Assembly (NCBI GenBank): GCA_026461385.1 | Contig: JAPJNB010000149.1 | Span: forward strand, 1 to 42,440 | From: Akkermansiaceae bacterium | GTDB taxonomy: Bacteria > Verrucomicrobiota > Verrucomicrobiia > Verrucomicrobiales > Akkermansiaceae | Length of the DNA stretch: 42,440 nucleotides | Direction of reading: 5' to 3' | Shown: piece by piece, positions 9,913-18,316 of the stretch | Numbering within the stretch: the first letter of the stretch is position 1 | Layout: each line of letters begins with the position of its first letter | Program-made: the position numbers and the translations under genes | Notes under the pieces: model-generated | Database searches by the model: none | What the model saw: the letters and a program-made list of their open reading frames with translations, nothing else | Told to the model about the DNA's origin: nothing

Positions 9913-10998
9913 ATGCTGCTTTACCTCCACGTCCCCTTTTGCCACCGGGTTTGTCCGTATTGTTCGTTTTATAAGCACACCCCAGGCACCACGCCGATCG
10001 GTAGCTTTGTGGACGCCCTCGCCCGCGAGGTTGGATCTCGCCTCGTCCAGCCTCCCCGGACGATCTACCTCGGCGGCGGCACCCCCAGCATGCTTTCCCC
10101 CAACCACCTCCGCAAACTTTTCGGCGCCCTACACGACTCCATCGATTTCTCCCAACTCGATGAAGTGACGCTGGAAGCGAACCCCGCAACCTTCGACGCC
10201 GCGAAGGCCCGATTGTTCCGCGACCTCGGCGTGACCCGCGTCTCGCTCGGCATCCAGTCGTTCACTCCACACGTTCTGGAAACCCTCGGCCGCGAACACT
10301 CGGTCTCCCAAGCCGATGAATCGGTCCGCATCCTCCGCGACGCCGGCATCCCATCGATCAACATCGACTTGATGTTTTCGATCCCCGGCCAATCGCGAGA
10401 CGACTGGGAAAATACCCTCCACCACGCCATCCACCTGAACCCAGACCACCTGTCGGCTTACAACCTGACCTACGAGGAGGATACCGCATTTTTCGAATCG
10501 CTTCGCCGTGGAGAAATGCACGAAAACGAAGATGCCGATGCTGAATTTTTCCACCTCGCGGATGAAGTTCTAACCGCCGCGGGATTCGATCACTACGAGA
10601 CGTCGAACTACGCCAAGCCTGGCCACCATTCCTCTCACAATCAAGGCTACTGGGACGGCGAGGATTATCTCGGACTAGGCCCTTCCGCCGTTTCAACCCT
10701 CGATGGCATCCGCTGGAAAAACATCCCAGACACCGCCCGCTACGTTTCTCAAGTCGAGTCAATCGGTCACGCACTCGCGGAATCCGAGCCACTCGACCAT
10801 GATGCCCGCCGCATCGAACGCATCGCCCTCGGCCTCCGCACGACCCAAGGCATCCCACTCGACCTCCTCAGCCCAAAGTCCCAAACCCGCGCCCAACACC
10901 TGGTCTCCGAAAACCTCGCCCACATCCATGGCCGCCGCCTCATTCTCATCCACCACGGCCGCGCCCTCGTGGACCCGATCGCCGCGGAACTCGTCTAA
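9913..10998 (+). CDS. hemW: Radical SAM protein HemW (heme chaperone, HemN-like)
   Basis: Radical SAM protein of the HemW subgroup, long annotated as oxygen-independent coproporphyrinogen III oxidase; HemW proteins bind heme and act in heme insertion. With the ATG at 9913 the protein has 361 residues and starts MLLYLHVPFC. The iron-sulfur motif C-x3-C-x2-C is Cys10, Cys14 and Cys17 (CHRVCPYC), followed by S-F as in HemW rather than the extra Cys of true HemN. Other blocks are IYLGGGTPSML, EVTLEANP, RVSLGIQSF, INIDLMFSIPGQ and HLSAYNLTYEE. The longer frame back to 9811 only reads panB codons out of frame. A heme-related role suits an organism with multiheme cytochromes, but the gene is generally conserved. 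Confidence 0.93.
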   Translation: MLLYLHVPFCHRVCPYCSFYKHTPGTTPIGSFVDALAREVGSRLVQPPRTIYLGGGTPSMLSPNHLRKLFGALHDSIDFSQLDEVTLEANPATFDAAKARLFRDLGVTRVSLGIQSFTPHVLETLGREHSVSQADESVRILRDAGIPSINIDLMFSIPGQSRDDWENTLHHAIHLNPDHLSAYNLTYEEDTAFFESLRRGEMHENEDADAEFFHLADEVLTAAGFDHYETSNYAKPGHHSSHNQGYWDGEDYLGLGPSAVSTLDGIRWKNIPDTARYVSQVESIGHALAESEPLDHDARRIERIALGLRTTQGIPLDLLSPKSQTRAQHLVSENLAHIHGRRLILIHHGRALVDPIAAELV

Positions 10999-11169
10999 GT
11001 CATTCACCCGCCGGGACGAACTGGCCTAAAACTTCATGGTGGATCTAACACCACCGCAAATTCACTGGATACGGCACGCTTTCTCGCGTAGGTATCCCTT
11101 CAACACGTGACTCGGCCACCCGCCTCACATCGGGTGACGTTGATGCACTCATGAAACCGTCAACATCCG

Positions 11170-12333
11170 ATGCCCGCCAAGCGCAAATCTAACCCGCCAG
11201 CCGCCGAGGACATCGGCTCTGACCCACCGCTGTCTGCCAAATTGCCCAGCCGCGTCTCATTGGTCGACCAAACGATTCGGGTCATCCAGCAGCTGATCGA
11301 AACCCAGACGTGGTCGGACACGCTCCCCAGCGAGGAAGATCTCAGAGCGCAGCTCGGCATCAGCCGAGTCACCCTCCGCAAGGCTCTCACCGAACTCATC
11401 GCTCAAGGCTGGCTCCTCCAAGGCGGCCGCGGCCAACGCCACCACATCGCCGACTCTGTGCACCAATCGAGAGCCATCCGCCCTACCATCGACGGCGTGG
11501 TGTGCCTCAGTCCATTCACCGAACTCAGCCTCTCGTGGACAACGCGCATCATTTTTGACGAAATCCGCAAGTCGCTCCTCGCCCGTGAATGCCCGATGGA
11601 GTTCCTGAACCGCCCTTCCCTCTGGCGAGGAAATCCCACCAACCGCCTCGCCCAGATCACCACGAGACCCGACGTCTCGGGCTGGATTCTCTTCCGCGCA
11701 TCGCCGCTGATCCAGCGCTGGTTCCAAGAAAATCGCTTGCCCTGTGTCGTACTCGGCCCCTGCCACGAAGGCGTCACCTTGCCATCGATCGAAATCGACA
11801 ACGCCGCCCTCGGCCGTCACCTCGCCGCAGAAGCCACACGCCTCGGCCACCACCACATCGCCTACATCGTGTTCGACCCAAGCGTCGCAAGTTCGCTCAG
11901 CACCATCCAAGGGCTTCGCGAACTGAAGCCCACCGACGGCACCACCGGCAAGGTCACGGTGATCAATGACGACGCAACCCTCGCGGGACTCCGCAAATCG
12001 CTGCATCACGTCATGGCCCAGCCCGACCCGCCTACCTTGGTCATGGTGACTCAGGCCGACCAAGCATTGCCCACGATGGGCATCCTGCGGGAACTCAACC
12101 TCGAAATCCCTCACGACGTTTCGCTCGTGGTGCGCGACCACGAGCCATTCCTCGACCGCTGCGTCCCCGAGTTGACCCGCTACACGTTCGACTGGCTCCG
12201 CTTCGGCCGAAACGTCGCCAAGACCCTCGATTCCATCATCAAGGGCGGTCACCAGAAAGCCTCCCGCCACGTGCTCTTGCCGGTTTTCATCCCCGGAAAG
12301 TCGCTGGTTCATCGCAGAACTCCCGAAGCCTGA
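11170..12333 (+). CDS. GntR/LacI-type transcriptional regulator, copy 1
   Basis: DNA-binding regulator of 387 residues. An N-terminal winged helix-turn-helix of GntR type (about 28-98; LPSEEDLRAQLGISRVTLRKAL is the recognition region) is joined to a LacI-like periplasmic-binding-protein sensor (about 105-385). The sensor shows ARLGHHHIAYIVFD-type and NLEIPHDVSLVVRDHEPF-type segments. This fusion is common in Verrucomicrobia; the ligand is usually a sugar or related compound but cannot be named here. It is clearly paralogous to the next gene along its whole length, so the pair arose by tandem duplication. No copy of the local palindromic operator lies directly upstream, unlike copy 2. Confidence 0.9.
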   Translation: MPAKRKSNPPAAEDIGSDPPLSAKLPSRVSLVDQTIRVIQQLIETQTWSDTLPSEEDLRAQLGISRVTLRKALTELIAQGWLLQGGRGQRHHIADSVHQSRAIRPTIDGVVCLSPFTELSLSWTTRIIFDEIRKSLLARECPMEFLNRPSLWRGNPTNRLAQITTRPDVSGWILFRASPLIQRWFQENRLPCVVLGPCHEGVTLPSIEIDNAALGRHLAAEATRLGHHHIAYIVFDPSVASSLSTIQGLRELKPTDGTTGKVTVINDDATLAGLRKSLHHVMAQPDPPTLVMVTQADQALPTMGILRELNLEIPHDVSLVVRDHEPFLDRCVPELTRYTFDWLRFGRNVAKTLDSIIKGGHQKASRHVLLPVFIPGKSLVHRRTPEA

Positions 12334-12352
12334 AAGCCGGGGAGCTTCATCG

Positions 12353-12369
12353 TGTATTTTTGAAATACA
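12353..12369. promoter_or_regulatory. Palindromic operator candidate 1
   Basis: TGTATTT-TTG-AAATACA is a perfect inverted repeat with a 3-base spacer, 48 bases before the copy 2 start codon. The core matches the palindromes at 13580 and 17951. A dimeric GntR-type protein would be expected to bind such a site, so autoregulation of copy 2 is plausible (inference). Confidence 0.6.
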
Positions 12370-12417
12370 TTCACTTTCCACCCAGCTCGCCAATGCGCGC
12401 TGTTGTATCGACTGCCC

Positions 12418-13578
12418 ATGGCAAATCGAGTCGATGCAAAAGCAGTCCGTCAAAAACGCGGACCTGCGGAATCAGCGATCCTCCTACCAGCCCGTCATTC
12501 GTTGGTTTCACAAACCGTCGAGTTGATGCGCGGACTCATCAGCGACCAACAGTGGTCAGAAACCCTGCCCAGCGAAGATGCGCTGCGGACTCAGCTGGGA
12601 ATTAGCCGTGTCACCCTCCGCAAGGCCCTCGCGGAACTCGTCGCCCAAGGTTGGCTCACCCCAGGTGGACGCGGCAATCGACACCGCATCATTCCCGGCA
12701 TGGCACCCACCCCACAAAAGCCGGCCATCCCGGGAAGCGTCAAATGCCTCAGCCAGTTTGCCGAGATCGACCTAGCCCTCAGCATGCGCATCATTCTCGA
12801 CGAAATCCGCAACACGCTCCAACCCCACGGCCGCAGCCTCGAACTTCTCCAGCGCGCTGCCCTCTGGCGCGGCAACCCAACGAAGCGGCTCAGCCAAATA
12901 ACCGCCGAACCCGGCACCGCAGGGTGGATCCTCCACCGCGCCTCGCCCCAGATGCAGCGCTGGTTCCAAGAATCCCACCTCCCCTGCCTCGTCCTCGGGC
13001 CATGCCACGAAAACGTGCGCCTGCCCTGCGTGCAAATCGACAACGACGCCCTCGGCAGACACGCCGCCGCCGAGGCCGCTCGCCTTGGCCACCATCACAT
13101 CGCCTTTGTGGTCTTCGACCCAAACGCCGCAAGCGCGCTCAACACCCTCCACGGTTTCAGACAATTTTACCCCAAAGACGGCCGCCAAGGACGGGTGACC
13201 ATCATCAATGACGACCAAACGCCCGAAGGCATCCGCACCGCACTCAGCACCGCCTTAAACCAACCAGACCCACCCACCTTGATCATGGTGTCCGAAGCAG
13301 TCCAAGCCCTCCCCGTCATGGGAATCCTCAGGGAAATGAACCTGCAAATCCCCGAAGACATCTCACTGGTCGTCCGCGATGACGAACCTTTTCTCAGCCG
13401 CTGCGTCCCAGAACTCTCACGCTACACGTTCGATTGGCTCCGCTTCGGCCGCACCATTTCACGCATCCTCACCGAAATGATCGAGAGCGGCGGCGTGAAG
13501 GTGGTGAATCGAAAATTCCTCCCCGTTTTCACCTCAGGCCAAACCCTCACCCACCGCCGACCTCACCCCATCGAGTAA
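12418..13578 (+). CDS. GntR/LacI-type transcriptional regulator, copy 2
   Basis: Paralogue of the preceding regulator with the same layout: a GntR-type winged helix (about 28-95, LPSEDALRTQLGISRVTLRK) and a LacI-like ligand-binding domain to the end. I use the ATG at 12418 (386 residues, MANRVDAK); the frame extends to a TTG at 12403. Long shared blocks with copy 1 include SRVTLRKAL, QIDN/EIDN-ALGRH and ELTRYTFDWLRFGR (copy 2 has S for T). The palindrome core TGTATTT-N3-AAATACA occurs 48 bases upstream, and a very similar one lies 1 base after its stop, ahead of the surface-protein gene. It is the best candidate for the factor that binds these sites, although copy 1 may compete or form heterodimers. 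Confidence 0.9.
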   Translation: MANRVDAKAVRQKRGPAESAILLPARHSLVSQTVELMRGLISDQQWSETLPSEDALRTQLGISRVTLRKALAELVAQGWLTPGGRGNRHRIIPGMAPTPQKPAIPGSVKCLSQFAEIDLALSMRIILDEIRNTLQPHGRSLELLQRAALWRGNPTKRLSQITAEPGTAGWILHRASPQMQRWFQESHLPCLVLGPCHENVRLPCVQIDNDALGRHAAAEAARLGHHHIAFVVFDPNAASALNTLHGFRQFYPKDGRQGRVTIINDDQTPEGIRTALSTALNQPDPPTLIMVSEAVQALPVMGILREMNLQIPEDISLVVRDDEPFLSRCVPELSRYTFDWLRFGRTISRILTEMIESGGVKVVNRKFLPVFTSGQTLTHRRPHPIE

Positions 13579-13579
13579 A

Positions 13580-13598
13580 TTGTATTTTATGAATACAA
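13580..13598. promoter_or_regulatory. Palindromic operator candidate 2
   Basis: TTGTATT-TTATG-AATACAA has perfect 7-base arms; read as 8-3-8 it has one mismatch to TTGTATTT-N3-AAATACAA. It lies just after the copy 2 regulator stop and 175 bases before the start of the beta-repeat surface-protein gene. AT-rich arms and no T-run make a terminator unlikely. Confidence 0.62.
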
Positions 13599-13773
13599 CA
13601 CGCTTGAACCTTGCCGCAGCGGCCGAGGCAAGTTTGAAATGCTAAGTGAATGTACGAGTTCGGCTCAAGACTAAGCTTGAATCGAATTTCATCGGAATTC
13701 CATCGTTCGCTTAAGCTAAACCCAATCAAACCTAACGCATCTCCGACACCAAACGTCATTTGACTCCACTACC

Positions 13774-16700
13774 ATGAAACCAAAAAAACCAGCCGCCCAC
13801 CATTTGAAAGCACCCGCCTTGGCTCTTGCCTCGCTGGCGCTCATTCAATCCACCGCCCATGCCGCCACCATCTCCAAGGCGGACAACAGCGACAACCTCA
13901 ACCTCACCACCAGTTGGACGGGCTCCGTCGTGCCAGGCACGGCAGACATCGCCCAGTGGGATTCCACGGTGACCTCCGCCAACACCACACTCCTCGGTGG
14001 AAACCTGAGCTTCGCAGGCCTCAAGGTGACAAACCCAGCAGGTGCAGTGACCATCAGCGCGAATGACACACTCACCGTCGGAACCTCAGGCATCGACCTG
14101 AGCTCGGCAAGCCAAGACCTGACGATCGGCAGTGGCGTGACGCTCAAAGGCAAACAATCATGGAAATCGTCCGCCAATCGCACCTTGAGCGTGTCTGGCA
14201 CGGTAAGCCAGGGCACGGGGAATGTGGACCTGTCGAATTTCAAGGGAACCCTTAGCTCACTCAGCAACAACTCCACCACCGGCATCCTAGGACCATGGGC
14301 AACGACTGGCGGAGCACTTGCCACCGCAGTCGCCACCATTGATGGCGCTGGAACAGTTACAGCACTTAACCTTGTTGGCGACAACACGGGATACAGCGCA
14401 GCCCCTACGGTTACCATTCAAGGTCCTGCTTCTGGCACGACCGCCACCGCCACCGCCACGATCGACGCTTCGGGCAGTGTCACTGGCTTTACGATCACCA
14501 ACGCAGGATCCGGTTACACGTCCATTCCTCGGGTGAACATCACTGCGACCGCTAACCGGATCAATTATGCCAAAAATACCGCAGGAGCCGTCTCAGCATA
14601 TACCGCCCAGACTGCTGCCACCGCTGCCGATCTATCAAACGTCACCAGCGCGACAACCAACTACTCCTTCGGTGCGGCCGGAAACCTGACCGCCAACATC
14701 ACCGCGAACACCCTTCGCTTCCAAGGCGCAACCTGCACCTTGGGGAACACGAATAATAAAACCATCACGCTCAATGGCCTGATGAGCGCCGGCAACGGAA
14801 CGGGAAGCGGTGGCGTACTTACCGTAGGCTCGGCGGGTGCAGCGACCAGCTCCACCAACCAGATCAAGATCGGAAACTCTGGTGTCCTCAACATCACCAC
14901 TGCGGTCGACAACACCTATTCTTCTGGTTCGGCCCCAGGAAGCAGCATGATCATCAACATGCCGATCAGCGGCATCGGCAGCAGCGTGGTGGTCAACGCA
15001 GGCGCCAAGGACCTCATTTTGCTTGGCTCAGCCTCCACCAAAACCGCCAACCCGCGAAGCACCTTCTCAAGGATGTTTATCAATTCGGGCTATGTGAGAC
15101 TCCCAGTGCTAGGAGACGGCACACTGGGTGGATACTCAACCGTTAGCGGTAGCACCGTGACCGCTGACGGCGCCTTGGTGACGATTGAGAAAGGTGCGGA
15201 GCTTCGTCTCGACCGGAACAACATCGTGGGTTCCCTGACACTGAATGGCGGTACTCTCAGCTATATCAATGGCTTTGGTGATACTTGGAGCTCAGCCACC
15301 AACCAAAGCTACATCACGCTCAACCAAGATTCGACCCTATACTCCGGCGCTAGCGGTAATCTCACCGTAAATGTTCCAATTGTTGGTTCCGGAGGACTAA
15401 CTAAAACAGGAGCCACCACTGGTACACTGAACCTAACCGCTAACAACACCTACAGCGGCAAAACCATCATTAACGGGGGCATTGTGGCATTCAAAAAGCC
15501 AGGCGCACTCTACAATGCAGATGTTACCAAGTGGACTGCAGAGAATATCATCGTGAGCCCAGTTCAGTCGCCTTTGACAGCATCTGCGCCACTGCCCACC
15601 ATCCAAATCTCCATCGGTGGCACGGATGGTTTCACTACCAGCCAACTGGTCACACTTCTCAGCAATCTGAGCTCTTCAGCAAACGGAGGTCTACGAAGCG
15701 GTTCGTATTTTGCATTTAATACCTCAGCTGCAACTGAGGATATTGTGATCCCGTCGGACCTCTCCAACGAAGTGAATTACAAGATGTCCGGCAAGGGCAA
15801 CGTGACACTCTCAGGAAACAGTACCTTTTCTGGAAAAATCGCAGTGGAGGGTGTATCCCTCAGCACGGGTCTTGCCCAGTTGACGTTCTCGTCACTCAAC
15901 AGTGTTACGACGAATGCAACCTTAGGAACGGTTCACTCTGCCACCAGCAACCTTGGTGCACCGACCACCGTAGCGAACGGCACGATCGATCTAGGAAATC
16001 CCGCCTACCAGAGCGGAAGGGTCACCCTCAAATACACCGGAACTGGCGAAACCACCGACCGAGTGCTCAACTTCGGCGGGCAGTGGGCCTCGTCCGTCAT
16101 CATCGAACAATCAGGAACGGGCCTTCTGAAATTCACCAGCCCATTCACCTTCTATGGCGCATCAAGCGATGAAGACAAGGACGTGATTCTCCAAGGCAAC
16201 ACCGCTGGAACAGGTGAAATCGCTGGGGCCATCGCTGATCCTACACTGGGTGGCTCAACAAACATCGGCCTCTCCAAGCGGGGCAGCGGCACTTGGACCT
16301 TGTCCGGCAATAACACCTTCACCGGAGCGATGAGTGTCTGGAATGGCAAATTGGTCGTCGGAGGAGCTGGTACGCTCGGCGGTGGCAACTACACCAAGGA
16401 CATCGCGCTCTCGAGCAACAGCAGTCCTGAGTCTGGCGGCGGCAGTGGATTATTTCCGGAGATCTTCTTCAACAGCAGCGCAAACCAAACGCTCTCAGGA
16501 TTTATCTACTCAAACGGAACCACCGGAACACTGAGAAAAGCCGGAGCTGGAACACTAACCTTAGCACCTAAAGCGTCAGTCAACGCTATCGCAACGGCGA
16601 ACGTCACAGCAGGAGTTGTAACTGGGATCAGCATCACGCCTGGCACGGGTACTGGATACGATTATGGAACACCAATCACGGTTACGATCTCAGGTGGTGG

Positions 16701-17565
16701 TGGCTCAGGAGCAACCGCAACCTCGGGCCAGTACTTCTTTGATGGGACAGTCAATACACCGACCATTACAAACGGTGGTTCTGGCTACACGAGTGCTCCG
16801 ACGGTCACCATCACCGCTGCACCAACTCCATACCGCACGAATGCCTACGACGAGACCATCGTTGAAGCTGGTGTGCTCGCAACGAATGGCTACGCCCTTT
16901 ACGATGATAGCACCCTCACCATCACCGATGGAAAAGTGAGCGTCACAACCGGCCAAACCGAAGTTGTCAAGTACCTCTACTTGGGAACCAAAGGCAAAGC
17001 CGCTGGCACCTACGGACCCACGGGCTCTGGTGCTACGAACATCGACGACGTCCACTTCTCTGCAGGAAGCGGCACCGTTACAGCTACAACCAGTGCTCCA
17101 GTTCCAATCACTTCATACACCAATTGGGCTAATGCCAATTACCTCTCTGGTGCTGACGCGGATCCTACTGCAGATCCAGATGGTGATGGTGTGATCAATG
17201 CTCTCGAGTCCGTGCTCGGTGGCGTGAGTGATACCTTCGCCGATGGCACAAACTCCATCGGATTGCTTCCAACCGGCTCGAAGAATGCAAACGGCGACAT
17301 GGTATTCACCTTCAATCGCACGAACGTCTCGAAGGTGGACACCACGCTGGTATTCCAATGGTCGACGGATCTCACATTCCCAGCCGCAACCGCCACCAGC
17401 GTGAACAACGTGCCGATCGGCTCTACGACTGCGACCACCAATGGGGTAACCGTAACCGTAACCGCAAAAGACAATGCAAATGATACCATTGTCGTCACGG
17501 TTCCTAGCTCCAAGGCTGCCAACGGAAAAATCTTCGGCCGCTTGAGCGCTACGGTGACTCAGTAA
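13774..17565 (+). CDS. Autotransporter-associated beta-strand repeat surface protein
   Basis: Large secreted protein of 1263 residues with a signal peptide (cleavage probably after AHA at 30). Most of it is low-complexity Gly/Thr/Ser/Asn-rich beta-helix-like sequence. Autotransporter-associated beta-strand repeats (pattern GLTKxGxGTLxLxGNNTYSG) are clear at about 538-574 and 831-864. Two insertions carry a different unit with consensus GSGYTSxPxVxIT, at about 187-257 and 935-1015. From about 1110 comes a C-terminal module with a calcium-type DPDGDG motif (1134-1139) that is shared with the 1791-residue protein downstream. There is no autotransporter beta-barrel and no PEP-CTERM anchor, so export and attachment are unexplained. 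It probably forms an extracellular or outer-surface fibre. The operator-like palindrome upstream suggests regulation by the adjacent GntR pair. Confidence 0.88.
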   Translation: MKPKKPAAHHLKAPALALASLALIQSTAHAATISKADNSDNLNLTTSWTGSVVPGTADIAQWDSTVTSANTTLLGGNLSFAGLKVTNPAGAVTISANDTLTVGTSGIDLSSASQDLTIGSGVTLKGKQSWKSSANRTLSVSGTVSQGTGNVDLSNFKGTLSSLSNNSTTGILGPWATTGGALATAVATIDGAGTVTALNLVGDNTGYSAAPTVTIQGPASGTTATATATIDASGSVTGFTITNAGSGYTSIPRVNITATANRINYAKNTAGAVSAYTAQTAATAADLSNVTSATTNYSFGAAGNLTANITANTLRFQGATCTLGNTNNKTITLNGLMSAGNGTGSGGVLTVGSAGAATSSTNQIKIGNSGVLNITTAVDNTYSSGSAPGSSMIINMPISGIGSSVVVNAGAKDLILLGSASTKTANPRSTFSRMFINSGYVRLPVLGDGTLGGYSTVSGSTVTADGALVTIEKGAELRLDRNNIVGSLTLNGGTLSYINGFGDTWSSATNQSYITLNQDSTLYSGASGNLTVNVPIVGSGGLTKTGATTGTLNLTANNTYSGKTIINGGIVAFKKPGALYNADVTKWTAENIIVSPVQSPLTASAPLPTIQISIGGTDGFTTSQLVTLLSNLSSSANGGLRSGSYFAFNTSAATEDIVIPSDLSNEVNYKMSGKGNVTLSGNSTFSGKIAVEGVSLSTGLAQLTFSSLNSVTTNATLGTVHSATSNLGAPTTVANGTIDLGNPAYQSGRVTLKYTGTGETTDRVLNFGGQWASSVIIEQSGTGLLKFTSPFTFYGASSDEDKDVILQGNTAGTGEIAGAIADPTLGGSTNIGLSKRGSGTWTLSGNNTFTGAMSVWNGKLVVGGAGTLGGGNYTKDIALSSNSSPESGGGSGLFPEIFFNSSANQTLSGFIYSNGTTGTLRKAGAGTLTLAPKASVNAIATANVTAGVVTGISITPGTGTGYDYGTPITVTISGGGGSGATATSGQYFFDGTVNTPTITNGGSGYTSAPTVTITAAPTPYRTNAYDETIVEAGVLATNGYALYDDSTLTITDGKVSVTTGQTEVVKYLYLGTKGKAAGTYGPTGSGATNIDDVHFSAGSGTVTATTSAPVPITSYTNWANANYLSGADADPTADPDGDGVINALESVLGGVSDTFADGTNSIGLLPTGSKNANGDMVFTFNRTNVSKVDTTLVFQWSTDLTFPAATATSVNNVPIGSTTATTNGVTVTVTAKDNANDTIVVTVPSSKAANGKIFGRLSATVTQ

Positions 17566-17572
17566 ACGAATC

Positions 17573-17592
17573 CCCAGTGCTTCGGCGCTGGG
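17573..17592 (+). other. 3' UTR stem-loop 1 with UUCG tetraloop
   Basis: CCCAGTGC-TTCG-GCGCTGGG forms an 8-bp stem (one G-T pair) closed by C(UUCG)G, an extra-stable tetraloop. It starts 8 bases after the stop codon and is the first of three consecutive hairpins. Confidence 0.65.
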
Positions 17593-17602
17593 TACATCCA
17601 AC

Positions 17603-17628
17603 GCAAGCCGGGGTAAAACCCGGCTTGC
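17603..17628 (+). other. 3' UTR stem-loop 2
   Basis: A perfect 10-bp stem (17603-17612 with 17619-17628) with loop GTAAAA. No T-run follows, so it is not a terminator on its own; it may block 3' exonucleases together with its neighbours. Confidence 0.65.
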
Positions 17629-17633
17629 AACCG

Positions 17634-17674
17634 CTGGGGCGGACGGTCAGAGGCCGTCCGCCCCAGCTCTTTTC
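17634..17674 (+). terminator. Rho-independent terminator after surface-protein gene
   Basis: A perfect 13-bp GC-rich stem (17634-17646 with 17654-17666) with a 7-base loop, followed by CTCTTTTC. It is the strongest hairpin I found in the window and ends the surface-protein transcript. Confidence 0.8.
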
Positions 17675-17940
17675 TAGCCACAGACCGATTACCAAAGATC
17701 ACGAAGACTTAGGCACTGTTCGACGCCCTCGTCGTCTGACGCCAACAGATTCTCGAGATCGTCCATCACTCCTCTTGCACCTCAGACCGATCAGCCTCAA
17801 CGGGCCATCTCAGCATCTCAAGGCCCTCCGGCCCATCGCTTGAAACCGCGGCGGCATCTTTGAACCGGCGGCGATTTTCCACCCTTCGCCTCACGCATCA
17901 TCCCTCGGTCTCTGGCCCACTCACCTCCCCATGAACCAAA

Positions 17941-17979
17941 TGCAACCCAGTTGTATTTTACAAATACAACTGGGTTGCA
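17941..17979. promoter_or_regulatory. 39-base perfect palindrome containing operator candidate 3
   Basis: Two perfect 18-base arms (17941-17958 and 17962-17979) flank the spacer TAC. The inner part is TTGTATTT-TAC-AAATACAA, an exact match to the consensus of the two other palindromes near the regulators. It lies 337 bases before the cassette-A start codon. The long outer arms could also form a stem-loop in RNA or a cruciform, but no T-run follows it. Confidence 0.65.
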
Positions 17980-18269
17980 ACTTGCTCCACCACCCCCAGC
18001 GATTTGTAATACATGGTAAATGAAACCCGCGCACTTGGCATCCATTTCCAAAGAAGACCAAGTAGGCATCACAGCGCAAAATATCAACTGCCGCGAGATC
18101 CAATCGCGATGAATGCCCCAACCTTCAAAACTCACCTCTTCGGTCATTTACTACAAGGACGATCAAAATTTCAGCTCGCTACTTGCTTGACCACACCATG
18201 CCCTTCTCAACCGAATTTCTCATGAGATTCATCGGCTTCTGAAATTAGTAAATCCATCAACATCACCGC

Positions 18270-18288
18270 CTTGATTCAATGAATCAAG
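18270..18288. promoter_or_regulatory. Palindrome before the cassette-A gene
   Basis: CTTGATTC-AAT-GAATCAAG is a perfect 8-3-8 inverted repeat, 28 bases before the start codon. Its sequence differs from the TTGTATTT sites but the geometry is the same. It may be an operator for another regulator. Confidence 0.45.
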
Positions 18289-18316
18289 CAACCCTTTTAA
18301 TCGATCCATTTCTCAG

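Larger units (their letters stand above)
17675..18316. other. Gene-free interval between surface protein and cassette-A gene
   Basis: About 640 bases after the terminator without a convincing gene; small open frames here lack recognisable products. It holds a 39-base palindrome (17941-17979), a second palindrome next to the following start codon (18270-18288) and otherwise unstructured sequence. The first part (17676-17708) has a CCACAGA...GATTACC...GATCACGAAG flavour like degenerate ACAGATTACACAGA repeats of other environmental genomes; that resemblance is from memory only. Confidence 0.5.

Noticed and set aside
11257..12453. A 398-codon open frame on the minus strand
   Set aside because: It is antisense to the first GntR-type regulator and has no family motif; the + strand gene is clear.
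13774..17565. Classical type V autotransporter
   Set aside because: Beta-strand repeats are present but the C-terminus has no membrane beta-barrel, so self-transport cannot be claimed.
17577..17843. An 88-codon frame after the surface-protein gene
   Set aside because: It begins inside the first 3' hairpin and runs through the second hairpin and the terminator; its product is Arg/Pro-rich with no family.
18013..18225. A 70-codon frame in the gene-free interval
   Set aside because: No recognisable product, no ribosome-binding context, and no conserved-looking composition.
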